Both the position numbers and the translations under genes were made by a program. Of a DNA stretch of 64,000 bases, positions 55,559-64,000 are shown in pieces. Location: positions 5,382,001-5,446,000 of the forward strand of contig NZ_CP054861.1 of the NCBI RefSeq assembly GCF_013459645.1, given 5' to 3'. This stretch comes from Martelella sp. NC20 (GTDB lineage: Bacteria > Pseudomonadota > Alphaproteobacteria > Rhizobiales > Rhizobiaceae). A model generated the notes under the pieces. It was not told the DNA's origin. It made no database searches and saw only the letters and a program-made list of their open reading frames with translations. Every line of letters starts with the position of its first letter. Within the stretch, counting starts at the first letter, position 1.

Positions 55559-57052
55559 GCCGCTTCTCCCTTCCCCGACGACAGAAGTCGCATGTAGGCT
55601 TTCGCCGGTGTCTTCTCGACCGTCGCCCTTGGCAGGTAGGGATAGATCGACAGATCCAGTCGCGGCGGGCGGCGCTCCACCCGGCAAAGGATCAGGTGCT
55701 TGACGGCGTCGAAGCCAATCGCGCCGAGATGAATGGCCTGCTTGACCGCCGCATGCAGGTCGACAAGCTCAAAAGTCTCCAGCAGTCGAAGAACCTGTAC
55801 ATATTCCCGCCTGCCATGCTTTGCCATGCGGCCCTCCATCAGACGGCACAGTGTGGCGAATTCCTCCGGCAGATCCCAGCCCTGTAAAGGGGCCGCCTGA
55901 TCCAGCGCATTGATCTTCCGCTCGATCAGCGGCAGGTAATGCACGGGGTCGAAGATGACATCCTCCCGATCCGAGCTTCGGGGATGGCGAGCGATGACCT
56001 CGCCGCGGCAACCGATCACGACTTCACCGACATAGCCACGGACCCAGACGTCCTGATGACCGTAGGCGACGGGTACGGAATAGTCGTTGGTTTTGTAGCG
56101 AACGAGAGACTGGGCCGTGACCCTGGCACTGGCCTGATCGCAGGCATCGAAGGGCGACGCCGGCAAGGGGCGCATAGCCGCCAGGTCGCGTTCCAGCCGT
56201 TCCCCGATCGTCTCGCTCTCACCGCGCAGCCTGTCGCCCTGGCGCTTGCGGCACTGTTCTTCCAGAAAGGCATTGAAAGCATCCCAGGTCGCAAACTGCG
56301 GGATGGGGACCATGAAATTACGCCGGGCATAGCCCACGAGGCCCTCGACGTTACCCTTGTCATTGCCCTTGCCGGGGCGGCCATAGCGATCCCGGATCAG
56401 GTAGTGGGACAGGAACCCGCTGAACAGTGTTGCCCGCTTGCGCGTGCCGTCGGGCAGGATCCTGGCCACAAGGCAGCGGTCATTGTCATAGACGATCGAT
56501 TGCGGCACGGCCCCGAAAAACGCAAACGCATGGACGTGGCCATCGACCCAGGCCTCGACCACCGCCGCCGGATAAGCCCGCACATGAGCCACCATCGCTA
56601 TGCGGAAGGTCGAGCACGAAGAACCGGGCTTTCTGCTCGACACCGCCGATCACGACCGTCGCCTCACCGAAATCAGCCTGCGCATGGCCGGGCGGATGAG
56701 AAAGCGGCACGAACACTTCCTGACGGCGTTGTTCCCGCTCGCGAATATAATCCTTGATGATCGTATAGCCGCCCGTGAACCCGCATTCGTCGCGAAGCCG
56801 GTCAAACACACGCCTGGCCGTATGGCGCTGTTTGCGAGGTACTTGTCTGTCTTCATCCAACCAGGGGTCGATCGTCGAAACAAACGCGTCCAGCTTCGGC
56901 CGCCGGATCGGTGATTGTCGCTGATAGCCAGGAGGCGTCGAATACGACAGCATCTTCGCTACGCTGTCGCGCGATATATTGAAATGCTTTGCAGCCTGAC
57001 GTCGGCTCATCCCTTCCGAGACGGCCAGACGAACCTTCAGATAAAGATCCAC
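55555..57052 (-). pseudogene. istA: istA, IS21 transposase, frameshifted
   Basis: The N-terminal part from ATG 57052 includes the helix-turn-helix (VSEGMSRRQAAKHFNISRDS) and the first catalytic Asp region (HAQADFGEATVVIGGVEQKA). Near 56590-56600 the frame changes at FFVLDLPHSD, and the remainder continues as AMVAHVRAYPAAVVEAWVDG, YDNDRC and KGNVEGLVGYARR, the rest of the DDE core, to 55555. A single small deletion explains the break. Confidence 0.85.
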
Positions 57053-57202
57053 GGTATAAATCCTCTGTCCCTCCTGCGCTCATTGCAGAAGGAAAATAGG
57101 TGGCCGGGTTTTACGCCGCCCGCGACCGAATTATTCCGCCGCTTCCGTGGCCGACTTTTGCACCGCCGATCTCAGACTATTGTTTTGAATTTAAAAGATA
57201 GC

Positions 57203-57236
57203 AGGCCCGGTTTAAGTCGGGCCTTTCTTTTTTAAA
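57203..57236. terminator. Rho-independent terminator
   Basis: Stem AGGCCCG / CGGGCCT with an 8-nt loop, followed on the + strand by TTCTTTTTTAAA. On the minus strand the hairpin is followed by a shorter T-containing stretch (CTATCTTTTAAA). It therefore probably ends the lactonase transcript from the right and could also stop + strand transcription coming through the IS21 region. Confidence 0.75.
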
Positions 57237-57262
57237 TCATCTGGGGGAAGGTTGGTAGCCCT

Positions 57263-58150
57263 TCAAACGACAAGAAAGGGCTCTCTTACGCCACGGGTGT
57301 TCGTCTGGAGTTTCAGCAATCCACCTGACCAAGGTTCCCTTTCACGGATCTCCTCGGACATGCGGAAAGTTGCCGTCGTAATGAACAGCGTGCTGAGGTC
57401 TTCGCCTCCAAAAGTCAAATGCGCTGGCTTCGAAACGGGCAGGTCAATCAGACAATCCAAACGACCGTCCGGATCAAACCTCGCGATGCAACTTCCATTT
57501 ATCCGCGCGTTCCACAAAAAACCCTCGAAGTCCACGATGCTTCCGTCACATTCGCCGGGCAGGTCGCGCGTATCGGCAAAAATCCTGCGATTGGAAATGG
57601 CGCCCGACTCGAGGTCATAGTCATAAGAATAAATCACGTTGCTGGTCGTCTCGCCAAAATACAAGGTAGTCCAGTCCGGACTCCAGCAAATGGAATTGGG
57701 CAGCGTGATATCGCCATCCTGCAGGACACGTGGCTCGGACTTACAATCGTAGCTCCAGAGGCGCCCTGACGCCGTTTCGAGCTGCTTGTTCATGCCAGCA
57801 GTTAAAAACCTGCCCATGGCATCTGTGCGGCCGTCGTTAAGTATGTTTTCGGGGCGATCGCTCTCGATCGGCGCAATCAGTTCATGCTTGTCTGTTTCCG
57901 GCCACCAACGGGTTAAGCCACTGCGTCCCGAGATTAAGACACTTCCGTCACGGTAGAGACTGTACCCGCCCAGTTTTTCAGGTGGCGTCCAGCTTCGCAC
58001 ATTATCTTCAATTGGATCATATATGTGAAAAGCAGGCTTGAAGACATCAATCCAATACAATTTCGACTGCTCCGCATGCCAAAGCGGAACCTCGCCGATT
58101 ATGTCGTTAGTATTGGCGACAAGCTCGGTGTTTCCCAATTCCAGCTTCAT
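57263..58150 (-). CDS. SMP-30/gluconolactonase family protein
   Basis: 295-residue six-bladed beta-propeller. Divalent-metal ligands of the family are visible: Glu in IGEVPLWHAEQ (about residue 19), Asn in ENILNDGRTDAMG (about 103), Asn in LPNSICWSPDW (about 151) and Asp in GECDGSIVDFEG (about 200). The family hydrolyses sugar lactones. It is downstream of the TRAP transporter genes on the same strand (39 nt after dctM), suggesting the imported acid or its lactone is the substrate. AGGAA precedes ATG 58150. Confidence 0.87.
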   Translation of the reverse strand: MKLELGNTELVANTNDIIGEVPLWHAEQSKLYWIDVFKPAFHIYDPIEDNVRSWTPPEKLGGYSLYRDGSVLISGRSGLTRWWPETDKHELIAPIESDRPENILNDGRTDAMGRFLTAGMNKQLETASGRLWSYDCKSEPRVLQDGDITLPNSICWSPDWTTLYFGETTSNVIYSYDYDLESGAISNRRIFADTRDLPGECDGSIVDFEGFLWNARINGSCIARFDPDGRLDCLIDLPVSKPAHLTFGGEDLSTLFITTATFRMSEEIREREPWSGGLLKLQTNTRGVREPFLVV

Positions 58151-58189
58151 ACTCTATTCCTGTGGTGGCGGATGCGGTCATAATTTCAT

Positions 58190-59503
58190 TCACCGCGACA
58201 ACATCATCGACGGTAGGGCTATGCTGAGGACCGGGAACGAAAAAAGGAGGATCAAAACAATAATTTCCATAACGATGAAAGGCAGCACTCCGATAAAAAT
58301 CTCTTTTGCCTTGACCTGCCCATCAGAAGCACTGATTACGGCAAACAAATTTATGCCTATCGGCGGCGTTATCGCAGCTAGCTCCACCATCTTTACGATA
58401 ATGATGCCGAACCAGATCGGATCGATGTCTAGCGCGATTACAGCCGGGAAGAGAAACGGAATTGTAATAACCATCATCGAGACGGGATCAATAAACATTC
58501 CCATAACAAAATAGCTGATCACGATAAAAACCATGAACATCTGTGGCGACAGCCCGCTATCGCTTATCGCTGATGTCAGCGTGGTGACCGAGCCACTGAA
58601 CAGAAGCAGTCGCGCAAGCAGCGTTCCAGCAATGATAATCAAGAACAGCGATGCGGTGGTTATCGCGGCACTCTTGAGTGAGCCGAAAAATAGTTCGAGG
58701 CTAAATCTGCCTCGTAAAACAGTGATTGCGAGCGCACCAACCGCGCCAACCGTGCCAGCCGCAGAAGGCGAAAAAGCTCCCGTGTAAATTCCGCCCAAAA
58801 CAACCGCAGCCAATAGCGCCGCTGGCCAGATTGTGACCAGACTGCCAACCTTCTCGCGCATGGTAAATCGTTCGGTGGTGACAGGTGCGAGCTCTTTTCT
58901 CAAGGCCACGGAAATCACAGAAACCAGCAATAATCCGGCGGCTGTAAGAAATCCGGGAATAATTCCGGCAATCAAGAGACGACCAACTGATTGCTCCGTC
59001 AGCACACCATAAAGCACCATGGTTATGGACGGCGGTATCATGGCCGCGAGTGCGCCGGACGCAGCGATACACCCCGCACCAAAACCTCTATTATACCCCA
59101 AACGCACGATCTCGGGCAACGCAACGCGGGTAAATACTGCCGCATTCACAATAGTGGAACCGGATATCGCCGCAAATCCGGCTGAGGCGAGAACCGTAGA
59201 TGCGTAGACCCCACTGCGGAACCCTCCGAGCCATTTGTAGCAAGCTTCGTAGAGGTCTCCAATAATGCGCGATCGTCCTGCGATCTCTCCCATCAATACG
59301 AACATGGGGATGACGGCAAATGCGTAGGAACTGGAGGAAGCAAATGTAAGGGTTTTGAATGTCGTAAATAAAAACGCATCGCCAACCAGAAAGTACATTC
59401 CAGTTATCGTGACAGCCATAATCGAGAACGCGACAGGAACCCCGAACACAATCAGAGCAACGATGGAAACAATGCTAAGGGCGGCAAAAACTAAGGGGTC
59501 CAT
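58190..59503 (-). CDS. dctM: TRAP transporter large permease (DctM)
   Basis: 437-residue integral membrane protein with about a dozen hydrophobic segments from LVFAALSIVSIVALIVFGVP onward and the DctM-typical FVLMGEIAGRS (about residue 72) and GSTIVNAAVFTRVALPE. ATG 59503 overlaps the dctQ stop (GTGATG); an in-frame GTG three bases earlier is the alternative. It forms the secondary-transporter core of a Na+- or H+-driven organic-acid importer with DctQ and DctP. Confidence 0.92.
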   Translation of the reverse strand: MDPLVFAALSIVSIVALIVFGVPVAFSIMAVTITGMYFLVGDAFLFTTFKTLTFASSSSYAFAVIPMFVLMGEIAGRSRIIGDLYEACYKWLGGFRSGVYASTVLASAGFAAISGSTIVNAAVFTRVALPEIVRLGYNRGFGAGCIAASGALAAMIPPSITMVLYGVLTEQSVGRLLIAGIIPGFLTAAGLLLVSVISVALRKELAPVTTERFTMREKVGSLVTIWPAALLAAVVLGGIYTGAFSPSAAGTVGAVGALAITVLRGRFSLELFFGSLKSAAITTASLFLIIIAGTLLARLLLFSGSVTTLTSAISDSGLSPQMFMVFIVISYFVMGMFIDPVSMMVITIPFLFPAVIALDIDPIWFGIIIVKMVELAAITPPIGINLFAVISASDGQVKAKEIFIGVLPFIVMEIIVLILLFSFPVLSIALPSMMLSR

Positions 59504-60012
59504 CACACGATCTCACTGATGTGGGTTTCTTGGGAATCCGGCTCAGGACGGAACGGCAGGACAAGAACCTGTACAAGCGCCAAGACCGACCCGAGGAATA
59601 CCGCAAACTTGGCGGGATAAACTGGAAGCTTCACGAGACCCTGGGAAATTTCCTGTATCTGGTAGCTAGCAATAAAACTTGCATATGAGCTGCGCACCAG
59701 AACTCCGTAACATAACGCTCCAGTCACAACGATCAGCAGCATGCGGACCCGCGCACCAAAGGAGCCATGCGCGAAATCCAACAGATCCAGCGCGACATGA
59801 CCTCTCGCAAACACAGCGAAGGGCTGAGCTAAAAATATAAGCACGACAAGGAGAAGTTCTGTTGCCTCGAAAACGCCCTTCAACGGCGCCCTGAACAGGA
59901 ATGACGCAACTACGTCACTAAATCCGATCATCGCAATGAGGACCATTGCAGCACCAGAAACGGCAAATAGTGCCTTCGCAGACATGCCCGAAAGCCATTC
60001 CAATCGCGTCAT
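59503..60012 (-). CDS. dctQ: TRAP transporter small permease (DctQ)
   Basis: 169 residues with four hydrophobic helices: FAVSGAAMVLIAMIGFSDVV, ATELLLVVLIFLAQPFAV, a third at about residues 87-105 (VRMLLIVVTGALCYGVLV), and FAVFLGSVLALVQVLVLPF. The conserved RGHVALDLLD after helix 2 is typical of DctQ. ATG 60012 follows GGGGGG; longer in-frame starts only add unconserved residues. Confidence 0.9.
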   Translation of the reverse strand: MTRLEWLSGMSAKALFAVSGAAMVLIAMIGFSDVVASFLFRAPLKGVFEATELLLVVLIFLAQPFAVFARGHVALDLLDFAHGSFGARVRMLLIVVTGALCYGVLVRSSYASFIASYQIQEISQGLVKLPVYPAKFAVFLGSVLALVQVLVLPFRPEPDSQETHISEIV

Positions 60013-60085
60013 AGTCCCCCCTTGCAAGATCAACTCAAAAAAACGGTCGAATGGTGTGTTGCACCTCCCGACCGCCAAACTTTTA

Positions 60086-61096
60086 TTAGTTGGTTTTGGC
60101 CTTAACAATCGCCACAACCGAGTCGACGGCTTCAGCGGGAATACCAGCCTTCTTTTGCGTCTCCGCCCAAAGTGCAAGCATGTCAGGTATCAATTCGTCC
60201 ACTTTTGCCTGATCCTGGAATGGAACGAGCGTGACGCCTTTCTCCTGTACGAATGCCAATGCAGCTTCCTCAGACTTGGCGGCATTCTCTTTCCTCAGTT
60301 CAAGGTGCTTGGCGGCCACTTCATCAACCACCGCCTTGAAAGAATCCGACCAACCTCCATTCTTGTAATCGTTCCAGCTTGCGTAAAAGACCGGTCCAGA
60401 CTGTGCCCCAAGCGCGATATCGCTGTAGAATGGCGCGACTTCGTGAATATTGTAGGACTTCGACAAATCATAGCCGAAACTGGTGCAATCGATCACGCCG
60501 CGCTCGATGCCCTCATAAATCTCATTCAGCCCCATATTGACGGGAACCATGCCGATCGACTCGAACATGACTGGCAAGAAGCTACCATAGCTACGAACCT
60601 TCTTGCCTTTGAGATCTTCGAGGGTTTCGACCTTGTCGCGACACTGCAAATGAGCTGTGGGCAGTGCTTGCACGATGATCGGAAAAACGCCGTTGCGCTC
60701 AAACTCGGCAACAACGGCAGCGTTCTCACGAAGCTCAGTCGACACGTCCATTGCGACACCAGCATCAGGGAACAGGGCCGGCACTGTATTGGTCACACCC
60801 GACAGCGGCATGTCAGACGGATAGTAGGCAGGCGCGGTCACGCCCGCCCGAATAGCGCCGCCCTTGATCAGCGGAATGATCTCATTGCCAGCGCCAAGTG
60901 AACCACTCCAAAAGAACGTGAATTTATGCTCACCCTGCGACTTTTCTGCCAACTCATTGGCGAAGGCCAAATCAGCTTGGGAAATGGCCGATGCCTCAGG
61001 CGTGATATGCGCCACTTTAATTTCGTCAGCCAAAACCGGTGTCGCAATTCCCGCGATAACACCGACCGTTGCAGCCGCCAAACCAAAATTTTTCAT
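60086..61096 (-). CDS. dctP: TRAP transporter binding protein (DctP)
   Basis: 336-residue periplasmic protein: signal peptide MKNFGLAAATVGVIAGIATP with cleavage after VLA, then DEIKVAHITPEASAISQADL. The family signature around the carboxylate-binding Arg is KGKKVRSYGSFLPV (about residues 167-180), followed by NMGLNEIYEGIERGVIDC. It should bind an organic acid. AGGAGG precedes ATG 61096. It heads the order dctP-dctQ-dctM-lactonase. Confidence 0.92.
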   Translation of the reverse strand: MKNFGLAAATVGVIAGIATPVLADEIKVAHITPEASAISQADLAFANELAEKSQGEHKFTFFWSGSLGAGNEIIPLIKGGAIRAGVTAPAYYPSDMPLSGVTNTVPALFPDAGVAMDVSTELRENAAVVAEFERNGVFPIIVQALPTAHLQCRDKVETLEDLKGKKVRSYGSFLPVMFESIGMVPVNMGLNEIYEGIERGVIDCTSFGYDLSKSYNIHEVAPFYSDIALGAQSGPVFYASWNDYKNGGWSDSFKAVVDEVAAKHLELRKENAAKSEEAALAFVQEKGVTLVPFQDQAKVDELIPDMLALWAETQKKAGIPAEAVDSVVAIVKAKTN

Positions 61097-61492
61097 TAGC
61101 TCCTCCTGTATCGATTAAAAGTCGCAGATTTGACATTCAAACCTCTGCGAAGTCCTAAATCTCAACTTTGTCGGCTTATCTAGCAGTGTCACTGTTATTC
61201 AGTGCACCCGCGCAAACATAATATCAGCTATACGGCGGTGGTGGTGCTTGAGTTTTTGCCGGGTATGGCCACCGACAAATGAGGATACCGAAATTGTGGT
61301 TTAACCACGCACATGCCGGTTAAGCGCCCCCGATGGGCAACCATCCCACAGAGGTAAGGCCCGACCTAAACATTCATCGGCGGCCGACCCTGAGGCGACC
61401 GCGCCTGAACTCAACAATTAACTTCATTCACCAAAGGCGTTTTTCCAGATTTGCGGCGTAGGATTGTTCAAGCCAAGGGATAGCTTAATCAC
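61097..61492. other. Intergenic region upstream of dctP
   Basis: 396 nt between the dctP start and the NIPSNAP gene stop. No gene, tRNA or clear palindrome was recognised; it must hold the dctP promoter. The part nearest dctP is AT-rich, and the part around 61320-61400 is GC-richer without a recognisable product. Confidence 0.5.
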
Positions 61493-62110
61493 CTAGCAAA
61501 GCGGTGAGTGCTTTTCGGGAAAGGCGATCATTGTCCGAGCCTGATCAATCTGTACCGGACCGTTTTTGGGTGGCCAAGTTCCATTTTTGTAGTGTTCTGC
61601 CCTCAGAGAAAGTCGCTGCTCAAAACTTTCGAAGCCCCAGATGTGCAAAATCCTGGGTGCGCCATCCAGCCCATACATATTGGTGATCAAATGGTCTGAA
61701 TACGGTCTGGCCGCCTCTATCGCTCCCTGCCAGGCGTCAACGCTCGGTTTGATTCCATAAGGCCGGACAAGATACTCGCGAAACTCATATACTTTCCCTA
61801 GCTCGCGCGGTTGAATTTCTGGAAGGAAGTCAAACTGCCTGAACGTTTCGATTTTCCATCCTTTGATAAGTTCGCCACAGCCAAACGGATCAGGGTGCAA
61901 AAGCAGTTTTTCCCTTTCTTCCATCTGTCTGGATAGGTTTTCAAACTGCCGAAGTACCAGCAACTGCCCCAGCGTGCCGATGTCAGTGCGCCAGCTTCCG
62001 ACATATTTGCACGGCGACCTCTCAATCCACCCATTGATGTTCTTTGAAAGAGTTCCAATTTCAAGAATTGAACAAGAAATTGTAAGTAGTTCTAAAATAT
62101 TATAAGACAT
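61493..62110 (-). CDS. NIPSNAP-family protein
   Basis: 205 residues that fit two ferredoxin-like NIPSNAP modules. The second is clearest: KVYEFREYLVRPYGIKPSVD (about residue 106), a Trp-containing helix (HIWGFESFEQRLSLRAEHYK) and the C-terminal signature TWPPKNGP with SPL near the end. The first module (NILELLTISCSIL) is more diverged. NIPSNAP proteins often neighbour CoA-dependent catabolic genes, as here, but have no settled biochemical role. AGAGG precedes ATG 62110. Confidence 0.75.
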   Translation of the reverse strand: MSYNILELLTISCSILEIGTLSKNINGWIERSPCKYVGSWRTDIGTLGQLLVLRQFENLSRQMEEREKLLLHPDPFGCGELIKGWKIETFRQFDFLPEIQPRELGKVYEFREYLVRPYGIKPSVDAWQGAIEAARPYSDHLITNMYGLDGAPRILHIWGFESFEQRLSLRAEHYKNGTWPPKNGPVQIDQARTMIAFPEKHSPLC

Positions 62111-62227
62111 TGCACTGCCTCTTTATTGGTTGAATGGAGCCGAAATTGGTACCAAATCTCCAGTTGACGCCCTAAAGATAATGAATTGTGCTTAGGCGTT
62201 TGCCAAGCATTCAACGCGTAATTACTG

Positions 62228-63400
62228 CTATTCAAATGTGTGGGGCCAAGTCGCTGATCTAGCGTTTTTCACGCAGTCATCCAATCCGGAAATCAATTCA
62301 TTGGTGTCCGCCCCCAATCGTGGCACACGGCCGAGCCGGCGACGGCCTCCATCGACCGTCACGGGATGGGCCGGCAAAGAAACGTTCCCCTTCTCAGTTT
62401 CCACGGGAACCCGACGCAGCGCCGGGTGCGCTGCAAAACCGTCCATGCTGTTTACTTGAGCAAACGCGATTTTTTGCTCGGACAGAGCCCTGGTCAGATC
62501 GTCCCGATTGAATCTCAGGACTTCGCGCCGAACAAGGCCGTCGGTTTCGACGCGATTTTTGACGCGTTCGTGATTACTGACAAAACGCGGATCGAAAACC
62601 AATTCCGGTTGACCAAACACTTGTCCGCATAAGGCCTTCCACTCATGCTCAGATTGGATCGCCAACAAAATTTCTGCGCCATCCGCAGCTTCAAAGGTTC
62701 CATAAGGTGCAATTAAAGGATGAGAAAGCCCGCTATTTTGGGTGGGAAGCCCAGCCTCATGGCTTAAAAGCGGTACCGTCAGCCATTCTGCCATAACGTC
62801 GAACATCGACACCCGAATGTCACAGCCTTGCGCTGAGGACTTTCGCGCAATGATTGCTTCTAAAATCGCAGCATTTGCCGTCACAGCTGTCGCTATGTCG
62901 ACAACTGAAATTCCAACTCTGGCAGACATCCCCGGCGGTCCAGACAAGGACGCCAGTCCGGACTCTGCCTGTATCAACAAGTCATAGGCCTTCCTATCTG
63001 CATATCCTTCGGCTTCGCCGTACCCGGAGATGGAACAACAGATCAATTGTGGGTACTCCGCCCGCAATCTGCTGATGGGGAAGCCCAATTTGTCTGCCGC
63101 ACCAGGGCGAAGGTTTTGAACAAACACATCGGCGCCCTTGATCAAAGCTTCACATGCATGTTGATCAGCTTTTTTATTCAGATCCAAAACCACGGATTTT
63201 TTTCCGCGATTGATCCAGACAAAATAACTGCTTTGACCCAGTGCGGCTCGGTCATACTTGCGCGCAAAATCTCCTTCTGGCCGCTCTATTTTGATCACCG
63301 TGGCGCCAGCATCCGCCAGCCTCGCGGTGCAAAGAGGAGCGGCAACTGCCTGCTCCATCGACACAACAACTAAGCCTTCAAGCGGTCGCAGGTTAGACAT
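62228..63400 (-). CDS. Class III CoA transferase (CaiB/BaiF family)
   Basis: 390 residues opening with LRPLEGLVVVSMEQAVAAPL and DAGATVIKIERPEGDFAR, the family's CoA-binding N-terminus. YDLLIQAESGLASLSG near residue 147 contains the conserved Asp of the family, which forms the acyl-anhydride intermediate. It likely activates an organic acid imported by the TRAP system by transferring CoA from succinyl- or acetyl-CoA. GAGGGGG precedes ATG 63400. It is divergent from the MmgE/PrpD gene and shares a 183-nt control region with it. Confidence 0.9.
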   Translation of the reverse strand: MSNLRPLEGLVVVSMEQAVAAPLCTARLADAGATVIKIERPEGDFARKYDRAALGQSSYFVWINRGKKSVVLDLNKKADQHACEALIKGADVFVQNLRPGAADKLGFPISRLRAEYPQLICCSISGYGEAEGYADRKAYDLLIQAESGLASLSGPPGMSARVGISVVDIATAVTANAAILEAIIARKSSAQGCDIRVSMFDVMAEWLTVPLLSHEAGLPTQNSGLSHPLIAPYGTFEAADGAEILLAIQSEHEWKALCGQVFGQPELVFDPRFVSNHERVKNRVETDGLVRREVLRFNRDDLTRALSEQKIAFAQVNSMDGFAAHPALRRVPVETEKGNVSLPAHPVTVDGGRRRLGRVPRLGADTNELISGLDDCVKNARSATWPHTFE

Positions 63401-63519
63401 TTTTCCCCCTCGGCTTGCCTCAGTCCCGAGAAGGGCAGGCTCGCCCTACTGGCTTTACCTAGTTTTCACGGTCAATCCGATTTTTGTAAACGCATAACTG
63501 GTATCGCAATACGCGCAGT

Positions 63520-63537
63520 GGCCAAATTTTTTTGGCC
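63520..63537. promoter_or_regulatory. Palindrome in the divergent CoA-transferase/PrpD control region
   Basis: GGCCAAA and TTTGGCC arms separated by TTTT, 46 nt upstream of the MmgE/PrpD start. It is too close to a start codon to be a terminator of an upstream gene, so an operator is likelier. No second copy was found to support a named regulator. Confidence 0.4.
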
Positions 63538-63583
63538 GTTCACAGTGTCTGTATGTTAGATTTCATATGTGGGGTTTTCTACC

Positions 63584-64000
63584 ATGCGCGACATGACTTT
63601 GGCCCAGCAGTACGCGACTTTCGCAACTAGCCTTGAATTCGGTGCCCTAAGTGATGATGTCGTCGAAATGGCGAAAACGTGCTTGAAAGATTCCATTGCC
63701 CACGCGTTGGCTAGCCTTCAACGCCCCGAGGCAGTCGCAGCGCGCGCTACATTTTTGGAGGTGCATGATCGGGGCACTGCATGTGTGTGGGGAACCGATA
63801 TTCGCACATCTTCTGCGACGGCAGCCTATTTGAATGCGCTCACGTGCTCATGTACGATCCAGAATGATACACTCGTTGTCAGCAATTCCCATCCCGGCAT
63901 GAGCGTGATCCCCACAATCTTTGCGCTTTCCGAAGAGTCTGATTGCAGCGGGCGCGATCTAATTGTGGCTTTGGTCGCAGGCTATGAAATAATCGCGCAC
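63584..64000 (+). CDS. MmgE/PrpD family protein (partial, runs off the right edge)
   Basis: First 139 codons, open to the end of the window. It starts MRDMTLAQQYATFATSLEF, followed by VVEMAKTCLKDSIAHALASL near residue 25 and NDTLVVSNSHPGMSVIPTIF near residue 103, the N-terminal pattern of MmgE/PrpD proteins (2-methylcitrate dehydratase, cis-aconitate decarboxylase and related isomerases). GGGG lies upstream; ATG 63593 is an alternative start. With the CoA transferase and TRAP genes it points to branched or unsaturated di/tricarboxylate degradation. Confidence 0.88.
   Translation, partial: MRDMTLAQQYATFATSLEFGALSDDVVEMAKTCLKDSIAHALASLQRPEAVAARATFLEVHDRGTACVWGTDIRTSSATAAYLNALTCSCTIQNDTLVVSNSHPGMSVIPTIFALSEESDCSGRDLIVALVAGYEIIAH

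Larger units (their letters stand above)
54675..57174 (-). mobile_element. IS21-family insertion sequence, degraded
   Basis: About 2.5 kb. The ends read TGTCAACGGCGGCGTAAAAA (left) and, inverted, TGAGATCGGCGGTGCAAAAG (right), sharing TG...CGGCGG.G.AAAA.CGGCCAC. Further subterminal GGCCAC-type repeats lie inside each end, as usual for IS21. It contains istA and istB on the minus strand, each with one frameshift, so it is probably not autonomous. I saw no convincing target-site duplication. Confidence 0.85.

Overview
The window looks like accessory DNA (megaplasmid, chromid or genomic island) of an alphaproteobacterium, most likely Rhizobiales (Rhizobiaceae-like). This is inferred from about 62% GC in sampled rows of the main part, the very high density of ABC and TRAP uptake operons with catabolic enzymes, rhizobial-style intergenic palindromes, and the types of IS remnants (IS5, IS6, IS110, IS481, IS21). 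No rRNA, tRNA, CRISPR array or core housekeeping gene was seen.

Layout. (1) 1-7.67 kb, + strand: DppB/DppC permeases and a fused DppD-DppF ATPase, followed by three FAD-dependent DAO-family oxidoreductases; its binding protein is probably just off the left edge. (2) 7.7-8.56 kb: decayed IS5-type transposase and unassigned sequence. (3) 8.56-17.8 kb: a divergent LysR regulator, then binding protein, DapA-like aldolase/lyase, two tandem nucleoside hydrolases, DppB, DppC and a second fused ATPase. (4) 17.8-27.3 kb: two degraded, inverted IS6-type copies enclose a sugar or polyol cassette (LacI regulator, VOC protein, aldo/keto reductase, MalF/MalG/MalK-type transporter, binding protein, second VOC protein, TIM-barrel isomerase); an IS110 tail lies next to the right copy. 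(5) 27.3-38.2 kb: a second carbohydrate or sugar-acid system (RraA-like aldolase, MalK, aldo/keto reductase, MalG, MalF, binding protein, amidohydrolase, two enolase-superfamily enzymes) with an IclR regulator. (6) 38.2-39.3 kb: IS6 and IS481 fragments. (7) 39.3-54.2 kb: an M28 peptidase, a second IclR regulator, a circularly permuted family-5 binding protein, DppB/C/D/F, a quinone-reductase-like enzyme, hydantoinase/oxoprolinase subunits HyuB and HyuA, and an M20 peptidase. (8) 54.2-57.2 kb: a LivH fragment and an IS21-family element with both genes frameshifted. (9) 57.2-64 kb, sampled near 50% GC: an SMP-30 lactonase, a TRAP transporter, a NIPSNAP protein, a class III CoA transferase and the start of an MmgE/PrpD gene, an organic-acid degradation cluster that may have a separate origin.

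Working model. Each block pairs an uptake system with enzymes that open or oxidise what it imports, under a local regulator. Repeated palindromes upstream of the proposed targets let three local regulons be drawn: LacI (core ACCGGT), IclR-1 (TTCA/TATGAA followed by CAGTTC) and IclR-2 (GTTTTA-N5-TAAAAC). The strongest oddity is the binding protein at 42.3 kb, whose C-terminal lobe segment has moved to the N-terminus. The proposed block 7 substrate, small peptides or cyclic amides/lactams, is inference.
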